Assembly: GCF_000519305.1 (NCBI RefSeq) | Contig: NZ_JAFG01000015.1 | Span: 183 to 64,182 of the forward strand | Direction of reading: 5' to 3' | Length of the DNA stretch: 64,000 nt | DNA from: Mesorhizobium ciceri WSM4083 | GTDB taxonomy: Bacteria; Pseudomonadota; Alphaproteobacteria; Rhizobiales; Rhizobiaceae | Shown: piece by piece, positions 24,594-32,020 of the stretch | Position numbering within the stretch: position 1 is the first letter of the stretch | How the letters are laid out: each line of letters begins with the position of its first letter | The notes under the pieces: generated by a model | Database searches by the model: none | What the model saw: the letters and a program-made list of their open reading frames with translations, nothing else | What the model was told of the DNA's origin: nothing | Program-made: the position numbers and the translations under genes

Positions 24594-26101
24594 CCCTTGC
24601 CGGCTCCGGCCAGTTTCGGGCCGATGACCATGATGGTCGGCTCGGCGGTCAGCAGCTTCTTCGCCGCCGCCTTGACCTGGTCGAGCGTCACCGCGTTGAT
24701 GTAGCCGGCGCGGCGCTGCATGTAGTCGATGCCGAGATCGTCGAGCTGCAGTTCGACCAGTGTCGCGGCGATGGCGCTGGACGAGTCCAGATTGTTGATG
24801 GCGTAGGCGCCGATCATGTATTTCTTGGTCGCCGCCAGTTCCGCTTCGGTCGGGCCTTCTTCGGCCAGTCGCTTGACGACATCGCGGACGATGCCCAGCG
24901 TCTCGGCCGCGCGGTCGGACCGGGTGCCGGTGCTGACGATCAGTGCGCTGGCGTGGTCCTGGTTGATCAGCGAGGAGTTGACGCTGTAGGCCAGCCCGCG
25001 CTTCTCGCGCACCTCCTGGAACAGGCGCGAGGTGAAGGTGCCGCCGCCGAGGATCTCGTTCATCAGCACGGCGGGGAAGAAATCCGCCGCCTTGCGCTTC
25101 ACGCCGGGAAAAGCGAGCTGCAGCGAGGTCTGCGGCAGATCGTAATCGACCTCGATATGCTGCGCCAGCTTGGGGTCGATATCGGCCACGGGCCTCAGCG
25201 CCTGGTTTTGCGGCAGGTCGCCGAACACCATGTCGAGCTTCTTCTTCAGCGTCTCCGCGTCGATGGCGCCGACGACGGCGACACGCAGGCCGCCGCGGGC
25301 GAACACCGCTTTGTGCAAGGCTTTCAGATCGGTCGGCGTGATGGTGGCGATGCTTTCCTTGGTGCCCTGGTCGGAGCGGGAATAAGGATGGTCGCCATAA
25401 AGCGCCCGCGCCCATTTGTTCTGCGCCACCGTGTCGGGATCGTTTTCGCCGGCGATGATGCCGGACAGTATCTGGGAGCGGATGCGGTCGATCGGCAGCT
25501 GGTCGAAGCGCGGCTCGTTGACCGCCAGCCGCAACAGGTCGAACGCCTGGTCACGCTGCTCGGCCAGCATGCGCATGGAGCCGTAGATGCCGTCGCGGCT
25601 TTCGTCGAAGCTCATCTCGGCGCCGGCATCGTCGAGCTTGATCTGGAAGTCTTCACTGTCGAGCGGGCCGGCGCCTTCGTCGAACAGGCCGGTCATCAGA
25701 TTGGCCAGGCCCTCTTTGCCGACGGGATCCTGCGTCGAGCCGCCGCCGAAGACGAAGCGGATGGCAACGACCGGCACGGAATAGTCCTCGACCAGCCAGG
25801 CGGTGATGCCTTTTGGCGAGGTGACGGACTGGATGTCCATGGCCCGCGCGGTGAGTGCCGGCAGGATGAGGAAGAGGATGGAGAGGAAGAGGGTGGTGAG
25901 TGCGGCGCGCGCTCTTCCTTCTCCCCTTGTGGGAGAAGGTGGATCGGCGCGCAGCGCCGAGACGGTCGAGGGGTGGGTGACAGAGCGCCGTCGGCGCCAA
26001 GCTGGAACACCCCTCATCCGACCTCGCTTCGCGAGGCCACCTTCTCCCACAAGGGGAGAAGGCAAGGGCGCGCCGGCATGCATGGGGCTCAATCTCGTCA
26101 T
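24590..26101 (-). CDS. M16B peptidase-family subunit lacking the zinc motif
   Basis: A 503-residue exported M16 family protein. Where active subunits have HxxEH it reads GLANLMTGLFDEG, so it cannot bind zinc in the usual way; it keeps the R/Y-type segment FTSRLFQEVREKRGLAYSV of partner subunits. It is four bases downstream of the HxxEH-containing M16 gene, so the two probably form a heterodimer. The N terminus is odd: residues about 13-62 are encoded by a 146-bp inverted-repeat element, and the hydrophobic signal segment (LTTLFLSILFLILPALTARA) only follows after it. No ATG, GTG or TTG lies between the element and the signal segment, so translation must start at 26101 or by a rare codon. Confidence 0.88.
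   Translation of the reverse strand: MTRLSPMHAGAPLPSPLVGEGGLAKRGRMRGVPAWRRRRSVTHPSTVSALRADPPSPTRGEGRARAALTTLFLSILFLILPALTARAMDIQSVTSPKGITAWLVEDYSVPVVAIRFVFGGGSTQDPVGKEGLANLMTGLFDEGAGPLDSEDFQIKLDDAGAEMSFDESRDGIYGSMRMLAEQRDQAFDLLRLAVNEPRFDQLPIDRIRSQILSGIIAGENDPDTVAQNKWARALYGDHPYSRSDQGTKESIATITPTDLKALHKAVFARGGLRVAVVGAIDAETLKKKLDMVFGDLPQNQALRPVADIDPKLAQHIEVDYDLPQTSLQLAFPGVKRKAADFFPAVLMNEILGGGTFTSRLFQEVREKRGLAYSVNSSLINQDHASALIVSTGTRSDRAAETLGIVRDVVKRLAEEGPTEAELAATKKYMIGAYAINNLDSSSAIAATLVELQLDDLGIDYMQRRAGYINAVTLDQVKAAAKKLLTAEPTIMVIGPKLAGAGKG
25917..26062. mobile_element. 146-bp MITE-like element with perfect 26-bp terminal inverted repeats
   Basis: Positions 25917-25942 and 26037-26062 are exact reverse complements over 26 bases. 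Each end is itself a hairpin (CCTTCTCCC, five bases, GGGAGAAGG). Looser complementarity continues outside (GGCGCGCGCTCTT on the left against GGCGCGCCCTTG read from the right). The type resembles the CTTCTCCCC/GGGGAGAAGG repeats spread through Mesorhizobium genomes. It lies in the 5' coding part of the second M16 gene and is read through without a stop. No transposase is encoded and no clear target duplication is visible. Confidence 0.8.
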
Positions 26102-26105
26102 CAAA

Positions 26106-27494
26106 TCAATTCCCCGCCTGTTGCTGCGGCAAGAGATAGCCGGTCGTCGACCGGGCGAGCATCAGATAGCGCGCGGCGACGGCCTTGACCTCGTCTGCGG
26201 TGACCTTGCGGATGCGGTCCGTCCACTGCTGGACGTCCTGCACATTGCCGCCGGTGGCCAGCGTCGAGCCGTAGATGTTGGCCATGGAATCCTGCTTGTC
26301 GCGGGCAAAGATCATCGACCTGACATAGCGGTCCTTGGCCTTTTCCAGTTCCGATGGCGTGACGCCATCCTTGACGATGCGCACCACTTCGGCGTCGACC
26401 GCCGCTTCGACGTCGGAAATCTTGGCATCGCCGCGCGGCGCGCCATAGACGGTGAAGTTGGTGTCGTCGAGCATGGTGCCCTGGAAAAAGGCGCCGGCGC
26501 TGGATGCGATACCTTGCTGGACGACGAGCGCCTGGTAGAGCCGGCTGCGATTGCCGCCGCCGAGAATCTCCGCCAAGAGGTCGAGCGCTTCCGCCTCGCC
26601 CGGCTTGCCCGTGTGATAGGACGGCACCACCCATTGGGTGGAAAAGCTCGGCACGCTGACGCGGGCATCGGCGAGCGTCACCGTGCGCTTGGTGTTCTGC
26701 TCCGGCTCGACCGGGCGGATGCGCGGCGGCAGATCGGGGCCGCGCGCCACCTTGCCATAGGTCTTTTCGGCCAGCGCCCGCACCGTGTCCGGTTCGACAT
26801 CGCCGGCGACGATCAGCACCGCGTTGTTGGGCCGATAGTATTTGTCGTAGAAGGCGACAGCGTCGGCGCGGTTCAGCTGCTGCATCTCCTGCATCCAGCC
26901 GATGACCGGGATGCGATAGGGCTGGTTTTGCCACAGCGTCGCATCGACCTCCTCGTCCAGCACGGCCTCGGGGCTGTTGTCGATGCGAGAGCGGCGCTCC
27001 TCGAGGATGACATCGCGCTCGGTCTTGATGACATCGTCGGTGAGAATGAGATTGCGCATGCGATCAGCCTCGAAACTCATCATCAGCTCGAGCGCCGACG
27101 GCGCCACCGTCTCGTGGAAGGCGGTGTAGTCGTAGGAGGTGAAGGCGTTGTTGGAGCCGCCGATATCGGAGATGGCGCGGTCGAATTCGCCCGCCGCATG
27201 GTTGGTCGTCGCCTTGAACATCAGATGTTCGAAGAAATGCGCAATGCCGGATTTGCCGGGCGGCTCGTCGGCGCTGCCGATCTTGTACCAGACCATGTGG
27301 GTGACGATCGGCGCACGGTGGTCGGGAATGACGACCACCTCCATGCCGTTGTCGAGCAGGAAATCCGTGACCTTGAACTCGGCCGGAACCGTGTTGGGCA
27401 AGACGGGGCTCTCGGCCAGCACCGGGCTGGTCATGACAAAAGCCAAAGAGGACGCCAACAGCGTTCCGCGCAGCCATTCAATCCTGGATGTCAT
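26106..27494 (-). CDS. M16B zinc metallopeptidase, catalytic subunit
   Basis: A 462-residue exported M16 (insulinase/pitrilysin-family) protease. A Sec signal peptide (LLASSLAFVMTSPVLA) is followed by the zinc motif HFFEH at about residue 83 and the distal Glu region in the helix ending with AFHETVAP and MMSFEADRM. The C-terminal half has the second domain with GGGNRSRLYQALVVQQG. The ATG at 27494 is used; a TTG one codon earlier is possible. It precedes the zinc-less M16 subunit and the patatin gene; together they look like a periplasmic protein- and lipid-degrading unit (inference). Confidence 0.92.
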   Translation of the reverse strand: MTSRIEWLRGTLLASSLAFVMTSPVLAESPVLPNTVPAEFKVTDFLLDNGMEVVVIPDHRAPIVTHMVWYKIGSADEPPGKSGIAHFFEHLMFKATTNHAAGEFDRAISDIGGSNNAFTSYDYTAFHETVAPSALELMMSFEADRMRNLILTDDVIKTERDVILEERRSRIDNSPEAVLDEEVDATLWQNQPYRIPVIGWMQEMQQLNRADAVAFYDKYYRPNNAVLIVAGDVEPDTVRALAEKTYGKVARGPDLPPRIRPVEPEQNTKRTVTLADARVSVPSFSTQWVVPSYHTGKPGEAEALDLLAEILGGGNRSRLYQALVVQQGIASSAGAFFQGTMLDDTNFTVYGAPRGDAKISDVEAAVDAEVVRIVKDGVTPSELEKAKDRYVRSMIFARDKQDSMANIYGSTLATGGNVQDVQQWTDRIRKVTADEVKAVAARYLMLARSTTGYLLPQQQAGN

Positions 27495-27580
27495 CAACGG
27501 CTCCGGTTCTGTCTGCAGACGATAGGCAAGGTACTGGCGACAAGCAAAGTTAATTGTTGGTCATTTTAGAGGCGGTGCTC

Positions 27581-27615
27581 GGTTCCTCGCCCCCGTGAAG
27601 CGGGGGAGAGGAACC
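27581..27615 (-). terminator. Hairpin terminator after rsmD
   Basis: GGTTCCTC-G-CCCCCG, a five-base loop, then CGGGGG-A-GAGGAACC: a 14-bp stem with one internal mismatch, 19 bases downstream of the rsmD stop. On the minus strand it is followed by an AT-rich run (ACCGCCTCTAAAATG), so it is a probable terminator of the RluB-rsmD transcript and separates it from the M16 operon. Confidence 0.65.
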
Positions 27616-27633
27616 GCCAATCGCGACGGCGTA

Positions 27634-28188
27634 TCAGGCCGCCTCGATAAAGCGGATGACGGTCTCGCCATAGTTGCGTTCGTCCAGCACCGAAAAGCCG
27701 GGGCCTGGCTCGAAGGAAGCCACCGCGGCCTCTTCGACCACGCACAGCGCGCCGGGGCGAAGCCAGCCGCCGGCTTTCGCCGACTGCAAGGCGCGCTCGC
27801 CAAGGCCCTTGCCATAGGGCGGGTCGGCAAAGACGAGGCCGAACGGCGCCAGCGTGCCGGCCTCGCCAAGGCCGGTGGCATCGCGGCGGAAGATCTTGGT
27901 GCGGCCGGTCAGCCCGAATGCCTCGACATTGTCGCGGATCAGGCCACGGCCTTCGGCCGATTCCTCGATGAAGACGCCGTAGGAGGCACCGCGCGACAGC
28001 GCCTCAAGCCCCAGCGCACCGGTGCCGGCGAACAGGTCGAGCACGCGCGCACCGTCCAATTGCTCGGCAAAGCGATGCGCCAGCACGTTGAAGACCGCCT
28101 CGCGGGTGCGATCGGTCGTCGGACGGATGGCGCTCGAGCGCGGCGTCGCCAGCGGACGCCCGCGAAACTCACCGCCGACGATCCTCAT
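27634..28188 (-). CDS. rsmD: 16S rRNA (guanine(966)-N2)-methyltransferase RsmD
   Basis: A 184-residue class I SAM methyltransferase. MRIVGGEFRGRPL and RPTTDRTREAVFNVL at the start, the SAM loop DLFAGTGALGLEALSRGA and the catalytic DPPYGKG are characteristic of RsmD, which methylates G966 in 16S rRNA. Its start overlaps the end of the pseudouridine synthase gene by four bases, so two rRNA-modifying enzymes are made from one message. Confidence 0.95.
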   Translation of the reverse strand: MRIVGGEFRGRPLATPRSSAIRPTTDRTREAVFNVLAHRFAEQLDGARVLDLFAGTGALGLEALSRGASYGVFIEESAEGRGLIRDNVEAFGLTGRTKIFRRDATGLGEAGTLAPFGLVFADPPYGKGLGERALQSAKAGGWLRPGALCVVEEAAVASFEPGPGFSVLDERNYGETVIRFIEAA

Positions 28189-30383
28189 CTCGCTTTGGGG
28201 CCTCGGGGACCATTGCGCGAACGTTCACCGCCGCCGGCCCCGCCCGGACGTTCGCCTCTCGGCTTGCCGAACGGTTTTGCACCGGCGGGCTTGCCATAGG
28301 TCGGCTTGAACGATGCCTTTCGCGCCTTTGCTTCAGCGGCCTTGGCTGCGTCTGCATCGGCCCTGCCCTTGCCGATCGGCCGCGCGCCCGGTGCCATCCA
28401 GACATTGGCCTTGCGCTGGCCGGGCGGCTCGATCGGCCGCTGCTCGCGCTCGGACTTTTTCCCGCCGCCCGGCTTGCCGCCAAAAGCACCACGCGGCTTG
28501 TCGCCGAAGCCACCGCGCGGTTTGTCGCCGAAATTGCCGCGGGGTTTGTCGCCAAAGCTGCGTTCGGGACGCGGGGCGCGTTCGCCAAAACTCTTCTCCG
28601 CGCTTCTGTCGGGACTTGTCGACAGTTTGCCCAGAGCCTCGTCGCGGCTGCCTTCGCGGCGCTTGCGGTTCTTGATCAAACCGCCCTCGCCGATCGGGCG
28701 GCGCTCACCGTCGCGGGTGAATTTCGGCCGCTCCGGCTCCGGCTCGCGAACTTCCGTGCGCCGCACCGGCTTGTTGGAAAATGGCTTGGTGACATCGGCG
28801 TCGAAATTGGCGCCGGATTCCTCGACCAGGCGCTCGCCAAGCTGGTCGCGCAACACCCTGCCCTTGATCTCCAGCACATGGCCCTCGGCGAGGTCATCGA
28901 GCTGGAACGGCCCGTAGGAGATACGGATCAGCCGCGTCACGTCGAGGCCGAGCGAGCCCAGGATATTCCGGACTTCGCGGTTCTTGCCCTCGCGCAAGCC
29001 GATCGTCAGCCAGGCATTGGTGCCTTGCTCACGGTCGAGCGTCGCTTCGATGGCACCGTAGAACACGCCGTCGACGGCAATGCCTTCACGCAGGCCGGCA
29101 AGCGCGCTTTCCTCGACCTTGCCGTGGACGCGCACGCGGTAACGGCGCAGCCAGCCGGTGGCCGGCAGTTCGAGCACGCGCGACAGGCCGCCATCATTGG
29201 TGAGCAGCAGCAGGCCTTCGGTGTTGATGTCGAGCCGGCCGATGGTCATCAGCCGCGGCAATTCAGCCGGCAGCACGTCGAAGACGGTCTTGCGGCCCTC
29301 GGGATCGCGGTTGGTGGTGACGACGCCGGCCGGCTTGTGGAACAGGAACAGCCGGGTGCGCTCGATCGGCGGGATTTCCATGCCGTCGAGATGGATGATG
29401 TCATCAGGCATCACGTTGAAGGCCGGCGAGGTCAGGGCGCGGCCATTGACCTTGACGCGGCCGGCGGCGATCAGTTCCTCGGCATCGCGGCGCGAGGCCA
29501 GGCCGGCGCGGGCCAGCCGCTTGGCGATGCGCTCGCCTGCCTCTTCCGCGCCCTCGGCGGGACGCGGGCGTGGCTTGAAGCTGCCGCCTGACGCGCCTTG
29601 CGGCCGATCGTTGAAATCCCGCTTCGGGCGATCGCTGAAGTCACGCTTGGGGCGGTCGGCGAAGTCACGCTTCGGCCGATCGCCGACGTCGCGCGGCGCG
29701 CGGTCGCTGAAATCACGCTTGGGACGGTCGAAACGCTTTTCGCCGCCCGCTGCCGCCGCCACCGGGCGGTCGCCGCGCGGCGCATAGGGTTTGCGCGGCC
29801 CTTCGCGCTTTTCATAGGGCTTGCGCTCGCCTTCCGCGGCCACCGGGCGGTCGCCGCGCGGTGCGTAGGGCTTGCGCGGTCCTTCGCGCTTTTCATATGG
29901 CTTGCGCTCGCCTTCGGCGGCCATCGGCCGGTCGCCACGCGGTGCGTAGGGCTTGCGTGGTCCTTCGCGCTTCTCATAGAGCTTGCGCTCGCCTTCGGCG
30001 GCCACCGGGCGGTCGCCACGTGGCGCATAGGGCTTGCGTGTTCCTTCGCGCTTCTCATACGGTTTGCGCTCACCCTCGGCGGCCACCGGGCGGTCGCCGC
30101 GCGGTGCGTAGGGCTTGCGCGGCCCTTCGCGCTTCTCAAAAGGCTTGCCTTCGGGACGCGGGCCTTTGCTGAAAGGCTTGTCCCCGCCCTTGAAATCGCG
30201 CTTCGGCCGCTCGCCATCGGCAGCCATCGGCCGATCGCCACGCGGTGCGTAAGGTTTCTTGGCGCCAAAGGACGGCTTGCCGCCCTTGCCCGCGGCGCCA
30301 TCACGGCTGCGCGGTCCCGCGGCTTTCGGCCCACTCCTGGCCGGACCCTTCCTGGGTCGGAATTTCTTGTCGTTGTCGTCCAT
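28185..30383 (-). CDS. RluB/RsuA-family pseudouridine synthase with long repetitive basic tails
   Basis: A 732-residue protein, about three times the usual size. The core (residues about 290-545) has an S4 RNA-binding domain (RIAKRLARAGLASRRDAEELIAAGRVKVNG in outline) and the synthase domain with catalytic Asp in GRLDINTEGLLLLTNDGG and REGKNREVRNI. The N-terminal tail carries five exact-length 27-residue repeats built on KPYAPRGDRPVAAEGER and KPYEKREGPR, then RPKRDFSD-type octads. The C-terminal tail has GDKPRGNFGDKPRGGF repeats. Both tails are strongly basic and probably disordered. The family modifies 23S rRNA U2605 (RluB) or 16S U516 (RsuA). The ATG at 30383 (MDDNDKKF) is preferred. Confidence 0.9.
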   Translation of the reverse strand: MDDNDKKFRPRKGPARSGPKAAGPRSRDGAAGKGGKPSFGAKKPYAPRGDRPMAADGERPKRDFKGGDKPFSKGPRPEGKPFEKREGPRKPYAPRGDRPVAAEGERKPYEKREGTRKPYAPRGDRPVAAEGERKLYEKREGPRKPYAPRGDRPMAAEGERKPYEKREGPRKPYAPRGDRPVAAEGERKPYEKREGPRKPYAPRGDRPVAAAAGGEKRFDRPKRDFSDRAPRDVGDRPKRDFADRPKRDFSDRPKRDFNDRPQGASGGSFKPRPRPAEGAEEAGERIAKRLARAGLASRRDAEELIAAGRVKVNGRALTSPAFNVMPDDIIHLDGMEIPPIERTRLFLFHKPAGVVTTNRDPEGRKTVFDVLPAELPRLMTIGRLDINTEGLLLLTNDGGLSRVLELPATGWLRRYRVRVHGKVEESALAGLREGIAVDGVFYGAIEATLDREQGTNAWLTIGLREGKNREVRNILGSLGLDVTRLIRISYGPFQLDDLAEGHVLEIKGRVLRDQLGERLVEESGANFDADVTKPFSNKPVRRTEVREPEPERPKFTRDGERRPIGEGGLIKNRKRREGSRDEALGKLSTSPDRSAEKSFGERAPRPERSFGDKPRGNFGDKPRGGFGDKPRGAFGGKPGGGKKSEREQRPIEPPGQRKANVWMAPGARPIGKGRADADAAKAAEAKARKASFKPTYGKPAGAKPFGKPRGERPGGAGGGERSRNGPRGPKAR
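29761..30165. repeat. 81-bp coding tandem repeat (five units)
   Basis: The motif ACCGGGCGGT (or a close variant) recurs at 29761, 29842, 29923, 30004 and 30085, exactly 81 bases apart, and a diverged copy follows near 30226. The period equals 27 codons, so copy-number change keeps the frame. Units differ by a few substitutions, mostly silent or conservative. The whole array lies in the N-terminal tail of the pseudouridine synthase. Confidence 0.9.
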
Positions 30384-30664
30384 GTGGCCTTTATCCGTTT
30401 GCGCTGCTACAGCGTGGCGCATCCTTTCGGGCGCGCAACGAACGCTGTAGCACTTTTGATGTGGCGCATGATCATTTTCGAAAACCGAGTCCCGATTTTC
30501 GAGGTCCTGCGCTCAATAACAGGATCACTGGAGTTTGTCAGGGAAAAGTGGAGACCGGTTTTTCCAAAAAGACAAACGAAAATCAAAAGCCTGGAACAAG
30601 TACGGTTCATTCGAAACGAACTTGCTCCGTCAGGTGGCGAGGAGATAATCGGAGTGGAAATCGC
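30384..30664. repeat. Intergenic DNA with rhizobial mosaic repeat between RluB-type gene and tadA
   Basis: The gap holds a 10-bp inverted repeat GCTACAGCGT/ACGCTGTAGC (30406-30451) followed by a GCGCATGATCATTTTCGAAAACCG module and its imperfect return ending GGTCCTGCGC near 30510. This hairpin-plus-module layout matches the element at 11018-11116. The remainder has purine-rich DNA (AAAAAGACAAACGAAAATCAA) and the tadA ribosome site; no gene is seen. Confidence 0.6.
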
Positions 30665-31114
30665 GTGAAGCGGCCCGATTTCATGGCGCTGGCGCTGAAG
30701 GAGGCAGAGGCTGCCGCCTTGCGAGGCGAAGTGCCGGTCGGCGCCGTCATCGCCAATGGCGTTGGTGTTGTCGCCAGCGCCGGCAACCGCACACGCGAAC
30801 TTGCCGACCCGACCGCGCATGCCGAGATGCTGGTCATCCGCGAAGCTTGCCGCAAACTGTCGGCCGAGCGGCTGACCGGCCATGATCTCTATGTGACGCT
30901 GGAACCTTGCGCCATGTGCGCCGGCGCCATTTCCTTCGCCCGGCTGCGCCGGCTTTATTTCGGCGCCGCCGACGACAAGGGCGGTGCCGTGGTCAATGGC
31001 GTACGTTTTTTCGCCTCACCGACCTGCCACCACGCGCCCGACATCTATCCGGGCATGGGCGAGACCGAAGCAGCCCTGCTGCTCAAAGGATTTTTTCGGG
31101 AGCGGCGCGGCTGA
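30665..31114 (+). CDS. tadA: tRNA-specific adenosine-34 deaminase TadA
   Basis: A 149-residue zinc-dependent deaminase that converts A34 to inosine in tRNA-Arg(ACG). The start is the GTG at 30665 with a GGAG site about ten bases upstream; it gives the usual length. Zinc ligands and proton shuttle are in PTAHAEML and EPCAMCAGA. ARLRRLYFGAADDKGGAV and the C-terminal GMGETEAALLLKGFF match TadA rather than other cytidine-deaminase relatives. It is divergent from the pseudouridine synthase gene. Confidence 0.95.
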   Translation: MKRPDFMALALKEAEAAALRGEVPVGAVIANGVGVVASAGNRTRELADPTAHAEMLVIREACRKLSAERLTGHDLYVTLEPCAMCAGAISFARLRRLYFGAADDKGGAVVNGVRFFASPTCHHAPDIYPGMGETEAALLLKGFFRERRG

Positions 31115-31150
31115 ACCGGGCGCAACGCCCGGCGACACAATATGGCGTTC

Positions 31151-31822
31151 TTACAGCCAGTCGAACCAGCCGCTGCCCTTCTTGCCTTCCGCCTCCTTCT
31201 TGAGGCGGCGTTCCTTCTTGTACTCGTCCTCGCCAAGCTCGTTCTGCGGCGCGGTGCCGGCCGCGACACGATACTGCACTGGAGGCTCGCTCAGATATTT
31301 GCGGGTGTTCGGATCGCCCTGCTTGCTATCGGCGAGGCGACGCTGGATCTCGGCGGCACGGCCCTTGTCGGAATCGGCCGGTGTCCATGCCGGCGGGTGG
31401 CTCGAGCCTGACTCCGCCATCGCCTTCTTCACCGAGGCCGGGTCCGTCTGCACGTCGTCGACGATCTCAGACTGATAGGCCGGGTCGTTCTGATGGGCGG
31501 TGGCGTCGGCCCGCAAGCGGGCGCGGCGCTGCTCGGGCGATTCGGGCCATTCGGCGCTCGCCGTCTCGATGCTGTCCTGCGGGGCCGGCAGCGCTTCCCT
31601 CTGGCCTGGCGCCGGCTTCACGAGCGTCGGACGCGGCTTGTAGTCGATCTGTTCCTTGCGCTTCGGCGCGAATGAAAAGGCGCCCGAAATATCGCCGGCC
31701 AGCTGTTCACTGGCGGTCTTGTCGGTGCCGTAGGTCGGAGAGCCCATGCAGCCCGACAAAGCGAGGCCCGACGCGACAAGCGGCGCCAGCAGCGCCAAGC
31801 GCGCATTATATCTCTCGGTCAT
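31151..31822 (-). CDS. Predicted lipoprotein of unknown function
   Basis: A 223-residue protein with a lipoprotein signal peptide: basic MTERYNAR, a hydrophobic stretch and the lipobox LALSGC at about residue 24. The mature part is Pro/Glu/Lys-rich, probably disordered, with a charged C-terminal KKERRLKKEAEGKK and final GWFDWL. No family is recognised. A start at 31822 is chosen because it places the signal at the N terminus. It is convergent with tadA. Confidence 0.75.
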   Translation of the reverse strand: MTERYNARLALLAPLVASGLALSGCMGSPTYGTDKTASEQLAGDISGAFSFAPKRKEQIDYKPRPTLVKPAPGQREALPAPQDSIETASAEWPESPEQRRARLRADATAHQNDPAYQSEIVDDVQTDPASVKKAMAESGSSHPPAWTPADSDKGRAAEIQRRLADSKQGDPNTRKYLSEPPVQYRVAAGTAPQNELGEDEYKKERRLKKEAEGKKGSGWFDWL

Positions 31823-31970
31823 GCCAAAAAGTCCCACTCTAGACAGCCTCTCGATTGCCACCAGCCTTCTGGCCGGTCCCCATCGTCCAAGCACTTGCGA
31901 CGGAAATCCGGCGACAATTTGTCTTCCGGAGTTTCGCGTGTTTACCTCAACCACTCGTTAAGGGCAACGC

Positions 31971-31989
31971 GCGGGCGGTTTTCGCCCGC
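31971..31989 (-). terminator. Hairpin terminator after ileS
   Basis: GCGGGCG, a five-base GTTTT loop, then CGCCCGC lies 32 bases past the ileS stop on the minus strand. It is GC-rich and compact; a U tract is not strong, so termination may be partly Rho-dependent. Confidence 0.55.
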
Positions 31990-32020
31990 CCGGCGTGGCA
32001 TTTGTGCACCGATCCGGCCG

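Noticed and set aside
29761..30165. CRISPR-like array
   Set aside because: Units are contiguous 81-bp repeats without unique spacers and are in frame in a protein gene.
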